Notes under the pieces: model-generated
Databases searched by the model: none
The model's input: the letters and a program-made list of their open reading frames with translations, nothing else
Told to the model about the DNA's origin: nothing
Source of the DNA: CBDUEV01 sp965366365
GTDB taxonomy: Bacteria > Actinomycetota > Acidimicrobiia > Spongiisociales > JAENVV01
Assembly (NCBI GenBank): GCA_965366365.1
Contig: CBDUEV010000033.1
Location: 1 to 31,576 of the forward strand
Direction of reading: 5' to 3'
Length of the DNA stretch: 31,576 bases
Shown: positions 1-8,103 of the stretch, piece after piece
Position numbering within the stretch: position 1 is the stretch's first letter
Layout: the number at the start of each line of letters is the position of its first letter
Position numbers and translations under genes: made by a program

Positions 1-412
1 CGATACCGGGTGCCTCGAGGTTGCCACTGATTCCCTCAACGCCTTCTCGAGCGGTCGAGAGCCCTTTTGCGATGGCTCCCCGCTCGATCAGCTCAGTAGC
101 CTCCTCGAGGCGTTCCCCGGTGTGATCCCCGCCGATCCCCATCGTCGAGGCGATTGTCTCGTAGGCACGATCCAAGCCATAGAGGGCGTCGTCCGGAACC
201 GCCGAATCAGCGGCCCAGGCGAGGCCCACATTCCCCGAGAGAAACGTCACGACGACGAACCCGCTAGTGGCGAGCCGCCTGCGCAGCACGGACACGGCGC
301 TCTCTTTGCCGTGAAGCGCGGCGTTCACCGCTCGGGTTGTCGTCATGGACGGCACCGAATCGGCCAGCGATTCGGCATATGCTCTCAGCTCGTCCAGAGG
401 TGCGTTGTGCAT
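1..412 (-). CDS. Membrane protein with DUF5667-like motif, partial (C-terminus outside window)
   Basis: Reading the minus strand from an ATG at 412 gives about 137 residues without a stop before the window edge, so the gene is cut at its C-terminus. A basic stretch (VLRRRLATSG) precedes one hydrophobic segment at about residues 47-65. After it comes ADSAVPDDALYGLDRAYE, which resembles the 'AADSLPGDxLYPVKRAxE' signature of actinobacterial DUF5667 proteins; those are membrane-anchored and of unknown function. The rest is helical and charged. A GGAGG lies about 13 bases before the ATG, a long spacing, so the start is not certain. It is the last gene of the thioesterase-menC unit, 48 bases after the menC stop. 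The family call rests on motif resemblance alone. Confidence 0.6.
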   Translation of the reverse strand, partial: MHNAPLDELRAYAESLADSVPSMTTTRAVNAALHGKESAVSVLRRRLATSGFVVVTFLSGNVGLAWAADSAVPDDALYGLDRAYETIASTMGIGGDHTGERLEEATELIERGAIAKGLSTAREGVEGISGNLEAPGI

Positions 413-460
413 GGCTATGTCGTGTCCTCCGCCTCTACAGTTGCCGCACGCCCCCAGGCG

Positions 461-1561
461 TTACAGCAGTTCGAAGGTTTGCTTCCGCACGGTGGTGCGG
501 TGGAGGACGTTCTGGTCGATGATCCGCCCCAGGCCGGGCCGGGTCGAAGGCTGTAGGGTTCCGTCGGTCACCTCCCAGGGTGGGGTGACGAGATCCTCGG
601 AGAAATACCGGTCCGAGCCGGACAGGTCGGCTGGGTCGACGAAACCGGGCAGGCTGGCGAGCGCCACCGCATGGCCCCGGCCCACTCCGGTTTCGAGCAT
701 GCCTCCCACCCACGGCCGGATCCCATTCTCGACGCACAGGTCGTGGACGGCGATGGCTTCGGCCACGCCACCGAGGCGGGCTGCCTTGACGACGATCAGT
801 CCGGCTGCTCCGAGTTCGATGGCCAGCCGGGCATCTTCCGCCGAGGAGATGGACTCGTCGAGACACACCGGGGTGTGAAGCGCGGCCGCCAGCCGTGCGT
901 GGTCGGAGAGCGCCGGGGGCGGCAAGGGCTGCTCGAGGAAGTCGAGCTCGAACCGGTCCAGCGCCTTGAGATCGGCGCTCTGCTCGGCGCGATACGAACC
1001 GTTGGCGTCGGCGGCCAGGGGCAGGTTCGGCCAGTTCTTCCGGAGAGCCTCGATCGGTTGCGCGTCCCAGCCGGGTTGGATCTTGACCTTGATCCGGCGA
1101 TACCCGGCACGGACATAGGCGTCCGCCTCGGCCATCAGCTCGTCGATGGTCGGTGAGAACCCCAGGACCGCCCCCACGGGTACCCGCCGGAGGGTGCCGC
1201 CGAGGAAAGTAGCCAAAGGGAGGCCGTCCCGGCGGGCGGCGAGGTCGACCAGTGCGGCGGCCAAACTCGCTCTGGCCATCGGTCCGGTGTCCGGTTCATC
1301 GATCTCGGAGTGGGTCTTGAGAGCTGGGACGAGGCGATTGGTCAAGTCCTCCCAGGCGGTCTGCGGCGTCTCGGGTGAGGAGTATTCGGTGACGTCGGCT
1401 CCGCACTCGCCCCAGCCTTCGACGCCGTCGGGGTCCTCCAGTCGCACCAACACGGCGCGACGATCCGTCATGGTTCCGTGGGCGGCCGCGAATGGCCTCA
1501 CGAGCGGGAGGACCGCCTCGAATATCTCGGCGCTGGCCACTGCCGGTTGGGGCGCCCTCAC
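461..1561 (-). CDS. menC: o-Succinylbenzoate synthase / N-succinylamino acid racemase family (enolase superfamily)
   Basis: 366 residues, the length of the Bacillus/Amycolatopsis OSBS-NSAR branch rather than the shorter classical MenC. The barrel carries all family markers: the KVK lysine pair at K158/K160, DANGSY, FLEQP and LDES supplying the three metal-binding acids, and a second catalytic lysine in VVKAAR (K259). OSBS dehydrates SHCHC to o-succinylbenzoate in menaquinone synthesis; close relatives also racemise N-succinylamino acids, and sequence alone does not separate the two. The start is the GTG at 1561, which overlaps the TGA of the upstream thioesterase gene (GTGA); reading further upstream in this frame gives low-complexity shadow sequence. 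No other men gene is in the window. Confidence 0.88.
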   Translation of the reverse strand: MRAPQPAVASAEIFEAVLPLVRPFAAAHGTMTDRRAVLVRLEDPDGVEGWGECGADVTEYSSPETPQTAWEDLTNRLVPALKTHSEIDEPDTGPMARASLAAALVDLAARRDGLPLATFLGGTLRRVPVGAVLGFSPTIDELMAEADAYVRAGYRRIKVKIQPGWDAQPIEALRKNWPNLPLAADANGSYRAEQSADLKALDRFELDFLEQPLPPPALSDHARLAAALHTPVCLDESISSAEDARLAIELGAAGLIVVKAARLGGVAEAIAVHDLCVENGIRPWVGGMLETGVGRGHAVALASLPGFVDPADLSGSDRYFSEDLVTPPWEVTDGTLQPSTRPGLGRIIDQNVLHRTTVRKQTFELL

Positions 1562-2331
1562 AGGTGGTCGACGTAGAGGCTTTGGAGACTGTGACCGACC
1601 AGTCCCAAGCGGTCGCTGAGGCGGCTCTGAGCCAGGCCGATCCCGATCGGCTCCCACACCGACGTTGATTCCATCAGGAGCCAGCCGTCGACGGGCCGGC
1701 GATGGAGGTACACAGTCAGATCGGGGTTGGGGAACATCGTCTCGGAGCTGTGCGACCACCAGCTGAGGGCATTGCCGCAATCCGCCAGCGGTACCACCTG
1801 CTCGAGCGGGCTCGGGATGGTGCCGGCCACGGTGGGCACCGTGACTCTCATCCATGCGCTGGTCGGGCCGGGACCGGGGGCGTGCCCTTCCGGAAAGCGG
1901 GCCTCGACCGCCTGGGTGAAGATCACCTCATCGGAGACGAGAGGGAGAGCGTCGACGATGGGTCCGGTCGGTTGGTCGGGCGCCTCGAGAGTTGGGAGGT
2001 CGAGTTCGAGACCTTCGTGGCGGCGGATGTGGACGGCGGTGGCCGTGGCGAAGACCTGGTCGTCCACGAAGAGCGAGGCAGCCGTGTTCGTCACTCTCTT
2101 GCCGGGTCGGGTGACTCTGCCTTCCACCCGCATCGGGGCGTAGGGGATCGGCCTGAGGATCTCGACGGCGAGCCGTACGAGATCCATGTGATCGGGGGCG
2201 AGGTGCTCGAGGTGGCGAGCCATCAGCGCCGAGGGTGGACCCCCATGAAGACTGTCCAACGACCACGGACCTCGGCTGAGCAGCGTCGGGACGAACAGGT
2301 CGCCGTCGGGTTCGTAGAAGGCTTGGATCAT
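1558..2331 (-). CDS. Acyl-CoA thioesterase, TesB-like double hotdog (4HBT_3 type)
   Basis: 257 residues. The N-terminal half has the LDSLHGGPPSALMARHLE segment typical of actinobacterial thioesterase-like double-hotdog proteins, and the C-terminal half has the NPDLTVYLHRRPVDGWLLMES strand pair of the second hotdog. Family members hydrolyse acyl-CoA thioesters in the cytosol; the substrate is not readable here. The ATG at 2331 is chosen because the first recognisable family residues (FYEPDGDLF) follow at once, and because a -10 box ends six bases before it, giving a leaderless mRNA. The gene overlaps menC by a GTGA junction, so the two are translationally coupled. A role as the DHNA-CoA hydrolase of menaquinone synthesis is possible but is inference from this coupling. 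Confidence 0.8.
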   Translation of the reverse strand: MIQAFYEPDGDLFVPTLLSRGPWSLDSLHGGPPSALMARHLEHLAPDHMDLVRLAVEILRPIPYAPMRVEGRVTRPGKRVTNTAASLFVDDQVFATATAVHIRRHEGLELDLPTLEAPDQPTGPIVDALPLVSDEVIFTQAVEARFPEGHAPGPGPTSAWMRVTVPTVAGTIPSPLEQVVPLADCGNALSWWSHSSETMFPNPDLTVYLHRRPVDGWLLMESTSVWEPIGIGLAQSRLSDRLGLVGHSLQSLYVDHL

Positions 2332-2337
2332 GCGAAG

Positions 2338-2365
2338 ATCATAGGGGCGCCTGCCAACCGGCCAA
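2338..2365 (-). promoter_or_regulatory. Leaderless sigma70-type promoter of the thioesterase-menC unit
   Basis: On the minus strand a -35-like TTGGCC (2365-2360) is followed after 16 bases by TATGAT (2343-2338). Six bases then separate the -10 box from the ATG at 2331. Initiation at the usual distance would fall on or next to the A of the start codon, so the mRNA would have no 5' leader. No Shine-Dalgarno sequence is seen, which agrees with this. Confidence 0.6.
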
Positions 2366-2457
2366 GCCGTGCGGCCGGACCCGTGGGACCAAATCACGCG
2401 GCCCTATCAACGGGGCCGATCCCAGGAAGCGGTCCGTGGCGCGGCGGCACCCCCGCC

Positions 2458-3048
2458 TCACTCGATCCAGCGAACCTGGGCGGTTTCCGGCCGCCGATCT
2501 CGTTGTGCCGAGCCGACAACGCGAGCGGCCGTCGGGCCTGGGTAGCCGATGGTCACCAGGCCGATGAAGGAGATGTCGTCGGTGAACCCCACGACCGATT
2601 TGACCTCCTGGACGGCGTGCACTCCGAGAAATCCGGCGACGAGGCCCTCGTCGACCGTGGCGAGCAGCATGGCCATGAGGGCCGCCCCTCCGTCGACCCA
2701 CCAGTACGGGACGGGCCAAGCGATCTCTCCATCGGGTCCGAGCTTGTCCGGCTCTCGATAGCGAGCGTGGTAGTCGTCCTCCGACACGCCCAGAGCCACG
2801 AGGACGGGCGCCGCCCCGATCCAGGGTTCGAAGCCCTGAGCCACGTAGGCGGCCTCGTCGGCGAGATCGGCGATGGTGCGTCGGGTCTCTGGCTGGGTGA
2901 CCACTGCCATCCGAACACCCTGCGAGAAGCCGGCGCTCGGCGCGCGGCGACCCGCCTCGAGAATCCTCTCGATCACCTCCCTGGCTACCGGTTGCCCGGA
3001 GTAGGAGCGCACCATCCTCCGTTGGCGAAGCACCTCGCGAAACTCCAT
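2458..3048 (-). CDS. Nitroreductase family FMN-dependent oxidoreductase
   Basis: 196 residues, normal for the family. The N-terminus FREVLRQRRMVRSYSGQPV and the following APSAGFSQGVRMAVVT are the FMN-phosphate-binding signature of nitroreductases; the C-terminal GYPGP motif that packs on the flavin is also present. Such enzymes use NAD(P)H or, in some actinobacteria, other cofactors to reduce quinones, nitro groups or flavins; the physiological substrate cannot be told. The ATG at 3048 has an AAAGGA ribosome binding site about eight bases upstream. It lies 11 bases after the preceding membrane protein gene, in line with the pnt genes, so it is probably the last gene of the pnt operon. A source of NADPH beside an NADPH-using enzyme makes sense. 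Confidence 0.85.
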   Translation of the reverse strand: MEFREVLRQRRMVRSYSGQPVAREVIERILEAGRRAPSAGFSQGVRMAVVTQPETRRTIADLADEAAYVAQGFEPWIGAAPVLVALGVSEDDYHARYREPDKLGPDGEIAWPVPYWWVDGGAALMAMLLATVDEGLVAGFLGVHAVQEVKSVVGFTDDISFIGLVTIGYPGPTAARVVGSAQRDRRPETAQVRWIE

Positions 3049-3059
3049 GGTTGATCCTT

Positions 3060-3443
3060 TCAGCTGGGATACCGCCGGGCAGCCCGGAACGTGCCGATCG
3101 CCATCGCCGCCACGAAGAGCGTGAGGCTGATCGTGAAAGCCAGACGTTCGTTGCCTGTCCGCTCCAGGAACCGGAGGGTGGTCAGATTCGCAGCGATTCC
3201 GGCTGCCCCGAGGCCGAACAGCCACAGACGCGGAAAGCCGTGTTCGGTCACCAGACGGGATTCGTCGGTGGTCGTGGCCCACGCCACCAGGGCTGCTCCC
3301 AGGACCACCAAGAGCAGGCCGATGACCCAGAGAGGCGCGAACAGCATGCCGATCAACCCAGTCGCCATGGCGATGCCGACGAGCACGTCGCGCTGTGGAC
3401 GGGAGGCGAGTTGGCCGGGAGAAGGTCGGGGTTCTTCGGTCAC
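3060..3443 (-). CDS. Small four-helix membrane protein of unknown function
   Basis: 127 residues with a short polar, proline-rich N-terminus and four hydrophobic stretches (about residues 20-36, 39-56, 71-87 and 101-117). I do not recognise a family. It starts with GTG at 3443, 30 bases after the pntB stop, and ends 11 bases before the nitroreductase, so it is very likely cotranscribed with both. The start could be slightly different because no strong ribosome binding site stands out. Confidence 0.65.
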   Translation of the reverse strand: MTEEPRPSPGQLASRPQRDVLVGIAMATGLIGMLFAPLWVIGLLLVVLGAALVAWATTTDESRLVTEHGFPRLWLFGLGAAGIAANLTTLRFLERTGNERLAFTISLTLFVAAMAIGTFRAARRYPS

Positions 3444-3473
3444 CTCGGTGAGCCTATCGCACCCGAAGTCGGG

Positions 3474-4844
3474 TCAGATGTGCTTCATGGCGTCGACCAG
3501 ACCGGTCAGGGCGTTCTTGGCGTCGTCGAACAACATGAGGGTTCCGTCGAGGTAGAAGAGGGGATTGTCGATCCCGGCGAACCCCGGTGACAAGCTCCGT
3601 TTGATGACCACACACGTGGTGGCGAGGTCCACGTCGAGGATGGGCATTCCGTAGATCGGGCTGTCGGTGTCGCTGCGGGCGGATGGATTGACGACATCGT
3701 TGGCGCCCACCACCAGTGCAACATCGGTGTTGGTGAACTCCCGGTTGATGTCGTCGAGGTCGTACAGTTTGTCGTAGGGAATATCTGCTTCGGCGAGCAG
3801 CACGTTCATGTGCCCCGGCATGCGCCCGGCAACCGGGTGGATGGCGTAGCGAACGTCCACGCCGCGCCCCTCCAAGCCCTGGGCGAGGTCGCGCAGGGCG
3901 TGCTGAGCCTGGGCCACTGCCAGCCCGTATCCGGGTACCACGATGACCCGTCGGGCATAGGCGAGGGTGATGGCGACGTCGTCGGCGGTGGCGCTCTTCA
4001 CCGGTTTGTCGCTCATCTCGCCTGCGCCCGCGCCTCCGCCACCGAAGGCGGAGAAGAGGACGCCGCTGAGTGTCCGGTTCATGGCCTTGACCATGATCGA
4101 GGTGAGGATGAGGCCGGAGGCGCCGACCAATGCGCCGCTGATGATGAGGACGTTGGAGTCGATGACGAATCCGGCTGCGGAGGCGGCGATTCCCGACAGT
4201 GAGTTGAGGAATGCGATGACCACAGGCATGTCGGCGCCCCCGATGGGGAGGACACGAGTGACGCCGAGAATCAGCGCGATGGCGGCGAGGAGCCAGAAGG
4301 CCGGGGTAGTGGTTTCCGCCATCACGACCAGGACACCCAGGACGATCGCCACGACAGCCAGCGCCCCGTCCACCACTCGCTGGCCGGTGTATCCGATCTG
4401 ACTGCCGGAGATGAGCCCTTGCAGCTTGGCGAAGGCAACGAAGCTGCCCGACAGGGTGACGGCGCCGATCGCCGTGGAGGCCACGATCGTCACCGCCGTC
4501 TCGACATCGGGCGCTCCGGTGCGGAGATACTCGGCGGATGCGACGAACGCCGAGGCACCGCCTCCGAAACCGTTGAAGGCTGCCACCAGCTGTGGCATAT
4601 CGGTCATTTCGACGCGCCGGGCCAGAACGGCCCCGGCCGCGCTCCCCACCACCAACCCGGCGGCGATGGTGCCGAACGAGACGATCGATTGGTCGAGGAG
4701 GGTCACGACGACGGCGATCGCCATCCCGAGACTGGCCGCTTGGTTCCCGGATCGGGCAGTGGCGGGAGAGGAGAGGCGTTTGAGTCCGATGATGAAGAGA
4801 ACGGCCGCCACCAGGTAGGCGAGCTCTGCGGCGATCTCGTTCAT
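3474..4844 (-). CDS. pntB: NAD(P) transhydrogenase subunit beta
   Basis: 456 residues, full length. The first ~260 residues are strongly hydrophobic with many membrane helices (domain II). The C-terminal ~180 residues are the NADP(H)-binding domain III, with the VVPGYGLAVAQAQHAL nucleotide loop, the HPVAGRMPGHMNVLLAEA segment and GANDVVNP, all hallmarks of PntB. With PntAA and PntAB it couples hydride transfer from NADH to NADP+ to proton entry across the cytoplasmic membrane, supplying NADPH. The ATG at 4844 overlaps the TGA of pntAB (ATGA). An apparent upstream extension of the frame to about 5195 is shadow sequence over pntAB. Confidence 0.95.
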   Translation of the reverse strand: MNEIAAELAYLVAAVLFIIGLKRLSSPATARSGNQAASLGMAIAVVVTLLDQSIVSFGTIAAGLVVGSAAGAVLARRVEMTDMPQLVAAFNGFGGGASAFVASAEYLRTGAPDVETAVTIVASTAIGAVTLSGSFVAFAKLQGLISGSQIGYTGQRVVDGALAVVAIVLGVLVVMAETTTPAFWLLAAIALILGVTRVLPIGGADMPVVIAFLNSLSGIAASAAGFVIDSNVLIISGALVGASGLILTSIMVKAMNRTLSGVLFSAFGGGGAGAGEMSDKPVKSATADDVAITLAYARRVIVVPGYGLAVAQAQHALRDLAQGLEGRGVDVRYAIHPVAGRMPGHMNVLLAEADIPYDKLYDLDDINREFTNTDVALVVGANDVVNPSARSDTDSPIYGMPILDVDLATTCVVIKRSLSPGFAGIDNPLFYLDGTLMLFDDAKNALTGLVDAMKHI

Positions 4845-5125
4845 GATCGGTCTTTGCGCTTGAACATCTCGAGCATCCGGTCCGTCACCAGGAAACCGCC
4901 AACGACATTGATCGCTGCGAACGTCACCGCCACGAATCCGAATATGGCCGCCACCGCCCCGTCGCTCCGGCCTGCCACGATGATCGCCGCCACGATGGTG
5001 ATGCCCGAGATGGCGTTCGATCCCGACATGAGGGGGGTATGCAAGGTGGGAGGGACCTTGGTGATCATCTCGAAGCCCACGAAGGCGGCGAGGACGAACA
5101 CGGTGAGTGCGATGACCAGTGTCAT
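4841..5125 (-). CDS. pntAB: NAD(P) transhydrogenase subunit alpha part 2 (membrane)
   Basis: 94 residues with three membrane helices and the conserved TPLMSGSNAISGI segment between the first two. This is the membrane part of the alpha subunit, encoded separately as in Rhodospirillum rubrum and many actinobacteria, instead of being fused to the NAD(H) domain as in E. coli. It forms part of the proton channel with PntB. Both ends overlap neighbours by four bases (ATGA at 5122-5125 and at 4841-4844), giving tight translational coupling. Confidence 0.93.
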   Translation of the reverse strand: MTLVIALTVFVLAAFVGFEMITKVPPTLHTPLMSGSNAISGITIVAAIIVAGRSDGAVAAIFGFVAVTFAAINVVGGFLVTDRMLEMFKRKDRS

Positions 5126-6246
5126 GGGGCCTCCAGCATGGCATTGACGCGATCGTTGACGATCTTGCCGGCGTGGGTGACGGTACAGCCGGCAATGATG
5201 TCGTCGTCGAAGTCGAGGGTGTCCGAGCTGGTCACCAGGGTGATCAGATTGAGGCTGTTCCTGGCGAACATGCGGCTGGCGTCGGCGGCTACGCCGCTCA
5301 CCATATCGGTTGGTCCCAGGACGGTCACCCCGGCCTCGGAGACCACCTCGTCGGGACGGGTGAGCTCGCAGTTCCCTCCGGTGGAGGCGGCCAGGTCGAC
5401 GATCACCGACCCTGGGCGCATCGCCGTCACCATCTCAGCCGTCACCAGGAGCGGCGCGGGCCGTCCGGGAATCTGAGCAGTGGCGATGACGACATCCGCG
5501 TCCGCCACGTGCGGCGCCAACCCGGCCAGGATGAGATCCTGGTCGGAGGCGGTGACCTCCCTGGCGTACCCGCCGGTGGCCTTCTCGTCCTGGCGGTCGA
5601 TGCTGACGTCCACGAAGGTGGCACCGAGACTCTCGACCTGCTCGGCAGCGGCCGAGCGAACATCGAAGGCCGACACCACCGCGCCGAGACGGCGTGCGGT
5701 GGCCACTGCCTGGAGGCCCGCGACGCCGGCGCCCAGGATCAGGACGCGTGCGGGGGCGATGGTTCCCGCCGCCGTGGTCATCATCGGGAAGAGCTTGGGG
5801 AGGTGCGTGGCTGCGGTGAGGGCCGCTTGATAGCCGGCTGCCGTCGCCTGTGAGGACAACACGTCCATGGCTTGGGCGCGGGTCGTGCGGGGCAACGTTT
5901 CGAAGGCCAGTGCCGACACCCCGGTGTCGGCCAGACGCGCAATTCCCCCCGGGTCGTCGAGGGGCCTGAGGAGGCCGATGAGGATTCCGCCCGATTGCAG
6001 GTATGCTCTTTGCGATGCGTCCGGTGGCCCGACCGTTACCACAAGATCAGCTCCCCAGGCGTCCGCGGCCGTACCGAGGGTCGCCCCCGCCTGGCGGTAG
6101 GCCGAATCCAGGAACCCGGCGGCTCGCCCGGCGTCGGACTCGATGACGACGTCGAGGGACTGGTCGGCCAGACGCTGCACGATGTCGGGGGTGAGCGAAA
6201 CTCGGCGCTCCAGTGGCGCGGTGAGGTTGGGAACTCCGATCTTCAT
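5122..6246 (-). CDS. pntAA: NAD(P) transhydrogenase subunit alpha part 1, NAD(H)-binding
   Basis: 374 residues. The alanine dehydrogenase/PntA fold is clear: N-terminal ERRVSLTPDIVQRL, LGAGVAGLQAVATARRLGAVV (Rossmann GxGxxG), the RQDEKATGGYARE mobile loop, and PGSVIVDLAASTGGNCELT. It is cytosolic domain I, which binds NAD(H). The ATG at 6246 is preferred; a TTG three codons upstream is also in frame. A TAGGTT hexamer (6254-6259) ends seven bases before the ATG, and there is no Shine-Dalgarno sequence, so this mRNA may also be leaderless, although no -35 box is evident. It is the first gene of the pnt operon and diverges from the Usp-CBS gene. Confidence 0.93.
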   Translation of the reverse strand: MKIGVPNLTAPLERRVSLTPDIVQRLADQSLDVVIESDAGRAAGFLDSAYRQAGATLGTAADAWGADLVVTVGPPDASQRAYLQSGGILIGLLRPLDDPGGIARLADTGVSALAFETLPRTTRAQAMDVLSSQATAAGYQAALTAATHLPKLFPMMTTAAGTIAPARVLILGAGVAGLQAVATARRLGAVVSAFDVRSAAAEQVESLGATFVDVSIDRQDEKATGGYAREVTASDQDLILAGLAPHVADADVVIATAQIPGRPAPLLVTAEMVTAMRPGSVIVDLAASTGGNCELTRPDEVVSEAGVTVLGPTDMVSGVAADASRMFARNSLNLITLVTSSDTLDFDDDIIAGCTVTHAGKIVNDRVNAMLEAP

Positions 6247-6279
6247 CGTGTGCAACCTAACTGCTCGAGGCGATCACAA

Positions 6280-6311
6280 GGGGGGTCTCTTTGGCCCTTT
6301 CCAGGGGGTCT
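6280..6311. repeat. Direct repeat GGGGGTCT in the pnt / Usp-CBS divergent promoter region
   Basis: The octamer GGGGGTCT occurs at 6281-6288 and again at 6304-6311, 23 bases apart, which is close to two helical turns. The pair lies in the middle of the 99-base divergent region. Direct repeats with helical spacing between divergent genes are typical of regulator sites; the regulator is unknown. Confidence 0.4.
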
Positions 6312-6345
6312 GGTCGACCCTACGACGAGGATACGGAGTAGAGCG

Positions 6346-7272
6346 ATGATCGCCAACTCAGGAGAGTCCGAGGGCATCCACGCCGACGGCCCGCAGTGGT
6401 CGGCGTTGTGGACCCGCGGTGACGGCTGCGCGGAACTCGCCACCCTGTTGGACCCGGAGGCCGGCCGAGTCCAGGGCGATCTCCGGGAGGCGTGCATTTC
6501 TGCCCGCGCTTCCGTGCTCGTCACCAGGAAGCTCTCCTCGGGTCTGGATCTGACCAACGTTGCCGTACCGCACGATCTTGAGATCGGTTCGGTCAAGGCC
6601 GTGGCGGCGCTGGTCGCCGGTGGAGCCAACTCGCTGCTGGCCGCCCAGGTGGCCGCCACGCTGGCCGAGGCGCTTGGAGTTCCCGGTCGCATGCTGTCTG
6701 CATATGCCGACGATGCGAGCCAGCCCGAAGCGCTCACGGTTGTCGAGCGGCTGTTCGTGGAGGTTCCGACCCTCGAATACCGGGCGGTGCTGGCCGATCC
6801 ACCAGCGGAACTCGTCGCGCAGATGCGCGAAGACGAGTTGATGGTGGTCGGAGCTCCCGCCGGGTCGTGGCTGCAACGGCAGTTCTTCGGCCAGGGAGCC
6901 CGCCTCGTCTCTCATGCGCCGGCCGGAGCCGTGGTGGTCCAGGCAGCGCCGGAGCGGGTGTTTCGCCACATGGTCGAACCGCACTACGTCAGTCGCCACC
7001 TCGGAGCGGGCGATGCACTCCGGCTCCATCCTGTCGGACTGGTTGCGGTGGTCGAGAATCGCAGGTTGGTGGGAGTCGCCACGCGGACCAGTTTGGCGAT
7101 GGCGGGGGATGGGCCCTCGGTCGAGACATGCATGGACGAACCGATCTCGGTAGATGTGGCAGACGTCGTCGAGGAGGCATGGGCCCTGTCGCGCCAGCGC
7201 GGCAACGTCCCGATTCCGGTGACCGACAGCCAAGGGCTTCTGGTCGGGATGGTGGAACCTCCCGAGCTTTGA
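6346..7272 (+). CDS. Universal stress protein-like domain fused to a CBS pair
   Basis: 308 residues. Residues ~55-200 follow the UspA fold (VAALVAGGANSLLAAQVAATLAEAL, later DELMVVGAPAGSWLQRQFFGQGARLVSHAPAGAVVVQ, resembling the C-terminal Usp segment), but the classic G-2x-G-9x-G(S/T) ATP loop is degenerate. Residues ~205-305 form a CBS-pair-like module (GLVAVVENRRLVGVATRTSL and VPIPVTDSQGLLVGMVEPPEL), which in other proteins binds adenine nucleotides. The ATG at 6346 has GGAG about ten bases upstream; the open frame upstream of it is shadow. It is divergent from pntAA and followed after 17 bases by the HAD gene. It is probably a cytosolic sensor or stress protein; no enzymatic residues are recognised. 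Confidence 0.75.
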   Translation: MIANSGESEGIHADGPQWSALWTRGDGCAELATLLDPEAGRVQGDLREACISARASVLVTRKLSSGLDLTNVAVPHDLEIGSVKAVAALVAGGANSLLAAQVAATLAEALGVPGRMLSAYADDASQPEALTVVERLFVEVPTLEYRAVLADPPAELVAQMREDELMVVGAPAGSWLQRQFFGQGARLVSHAPAGAVVVQAAPERVFRHMVEPHYVSRHLGAGDALRLHPVGLVAVVENRRLVGVATRTSLAMAGDGPSVETCMDEPISVDVADVVEEAWALSRQRGNVPIPVTDSQGLLVGMVEPPEL

Positions 7273-7289
7273 CCGGCGTGATCGGTACG

Positions 7290-8015
7290 ATGGCGCCCAT
7301 GGGGTCGATGGTGATCGACACAGTGCTGTTCGATGGTGACGACACTCTGTGGGATTTCGACAACTCGATGAGACAGGCGCTCCAGTTCGTTCTGGAAGAG
7401 CTGTGGAGTCGGCGCCCGGCCACCGTTGCCGCCGGTCTCGACGTCGACCGTCTCGTTCGTCTGAGGGATCGCGTCGCCTCCGAACTCGAGGGACGGGTGC
7501 TCGACCTACGCATGGTTCGCCTGGCTGCCTTCGAGCGGACCCTCGAGGAAATCGGCCACCCCGACCCACGCCTGGCGGCCGACCTGACCAGCTCCTATCT
7601 TTCCCACCGGAGCCGCCTGATGACGGAGCTCGATGGAGCCCGGGCCACCCTCGAAGCCCTGCACGGCAACTACAAACTCGGCCTCGTCACCAACGGAAAC
7701 ATGGATCCCAGTCGGTTTGGCTTCGACCGATTCTTCGACGTGACCGTCACAGCTGCTTCCGCCGGTGTCGCCAAACCCGATCCCCGGATATTCGGGCGAG
7801 CTCTGGCCGCCCTCGACTCCGTCCCGGGCCGTTCCGCCCATGTGGGCGATTCCCTCGAGCACGACGTTGCCGGAGCGCGGGCGGCGGGCATGGTGTCCGT
7901 GTGGTTGAACCCGGACTCCCCGGAGCTCGCGCCAGATCCTGCTCCCGATTTCGTGGTGAGAACCCATGGTGAGATAGCCGAGCTGTTCGCCGGCCGTCTG
8001 TCCGCGCCGGTCTGA
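7290..8015 (+). CDS. HAD superfamily hydrolase (YjjG/phosphoglycolate phosphatase-like)
   Basis: 241 residues. All four HAD motifs are seen: FDGDDTLWDF (motif I, nucleophile Asp), LVTNGN (motif II), the lysine in VAKPDPRIF (motif III) and HVGDSLEHDVAGARAAGM (motif IV). The DDTLWD form of motif I and the helical cap are like YjjG-type nucleotidases, but the substrate is unknown. Several in-frame starts exist (GTG 7278, ATG 7290, 7299, 7308); none has a strong ribosome binding site, and the conserved region begins right after 7308. It is 17 bases downstream of the Usp-CBS gene and probably cotranscribed with it. Confidence 0.87.
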   Translation: MAPMGSMVIDTVLFDGDDTLWDFDNSMRQALQFVLEELWSRRPATVAAGLDVDRLVRLRDRVASELEGRVLDLRMVRLAAFERTLEEIGHPDPRLAADLTSSYLSHRSRLMTELDGARATLEALHGNYKLGLVTNGNMDPSRFGFDRFFDVTVTAASAGVAKPDPRIFGRALAALDSVPGRSAHVGDSLEHDVAGARAAGMVSVWLNPDSPELAPDPAPDFVVRTHGEIAELFAGRLSAPV

Positions 8016-8103
8016 GGCGCTCACCCGGCGAGGGTCCGTGGTCGATCGATCAGCCCACTTGGTCCCGACACCTTCGCCAAGTCCCCGATCGGCAACGGCG
8101 GCC

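Noticed and set aside
1702..3054. 450-codon plus-strand frame over the thioesterase and nitroreductase
   Set aside because: No recognisable domain, and both genes beneath it on the minus strand match known families.
4845..5195. Upstream extension of pntB
   Set aside because: The extension lies over pntAB in another frame and is His/Arg/Gly-rich; the ATG at 4844 forms a standard ATGA overlap.
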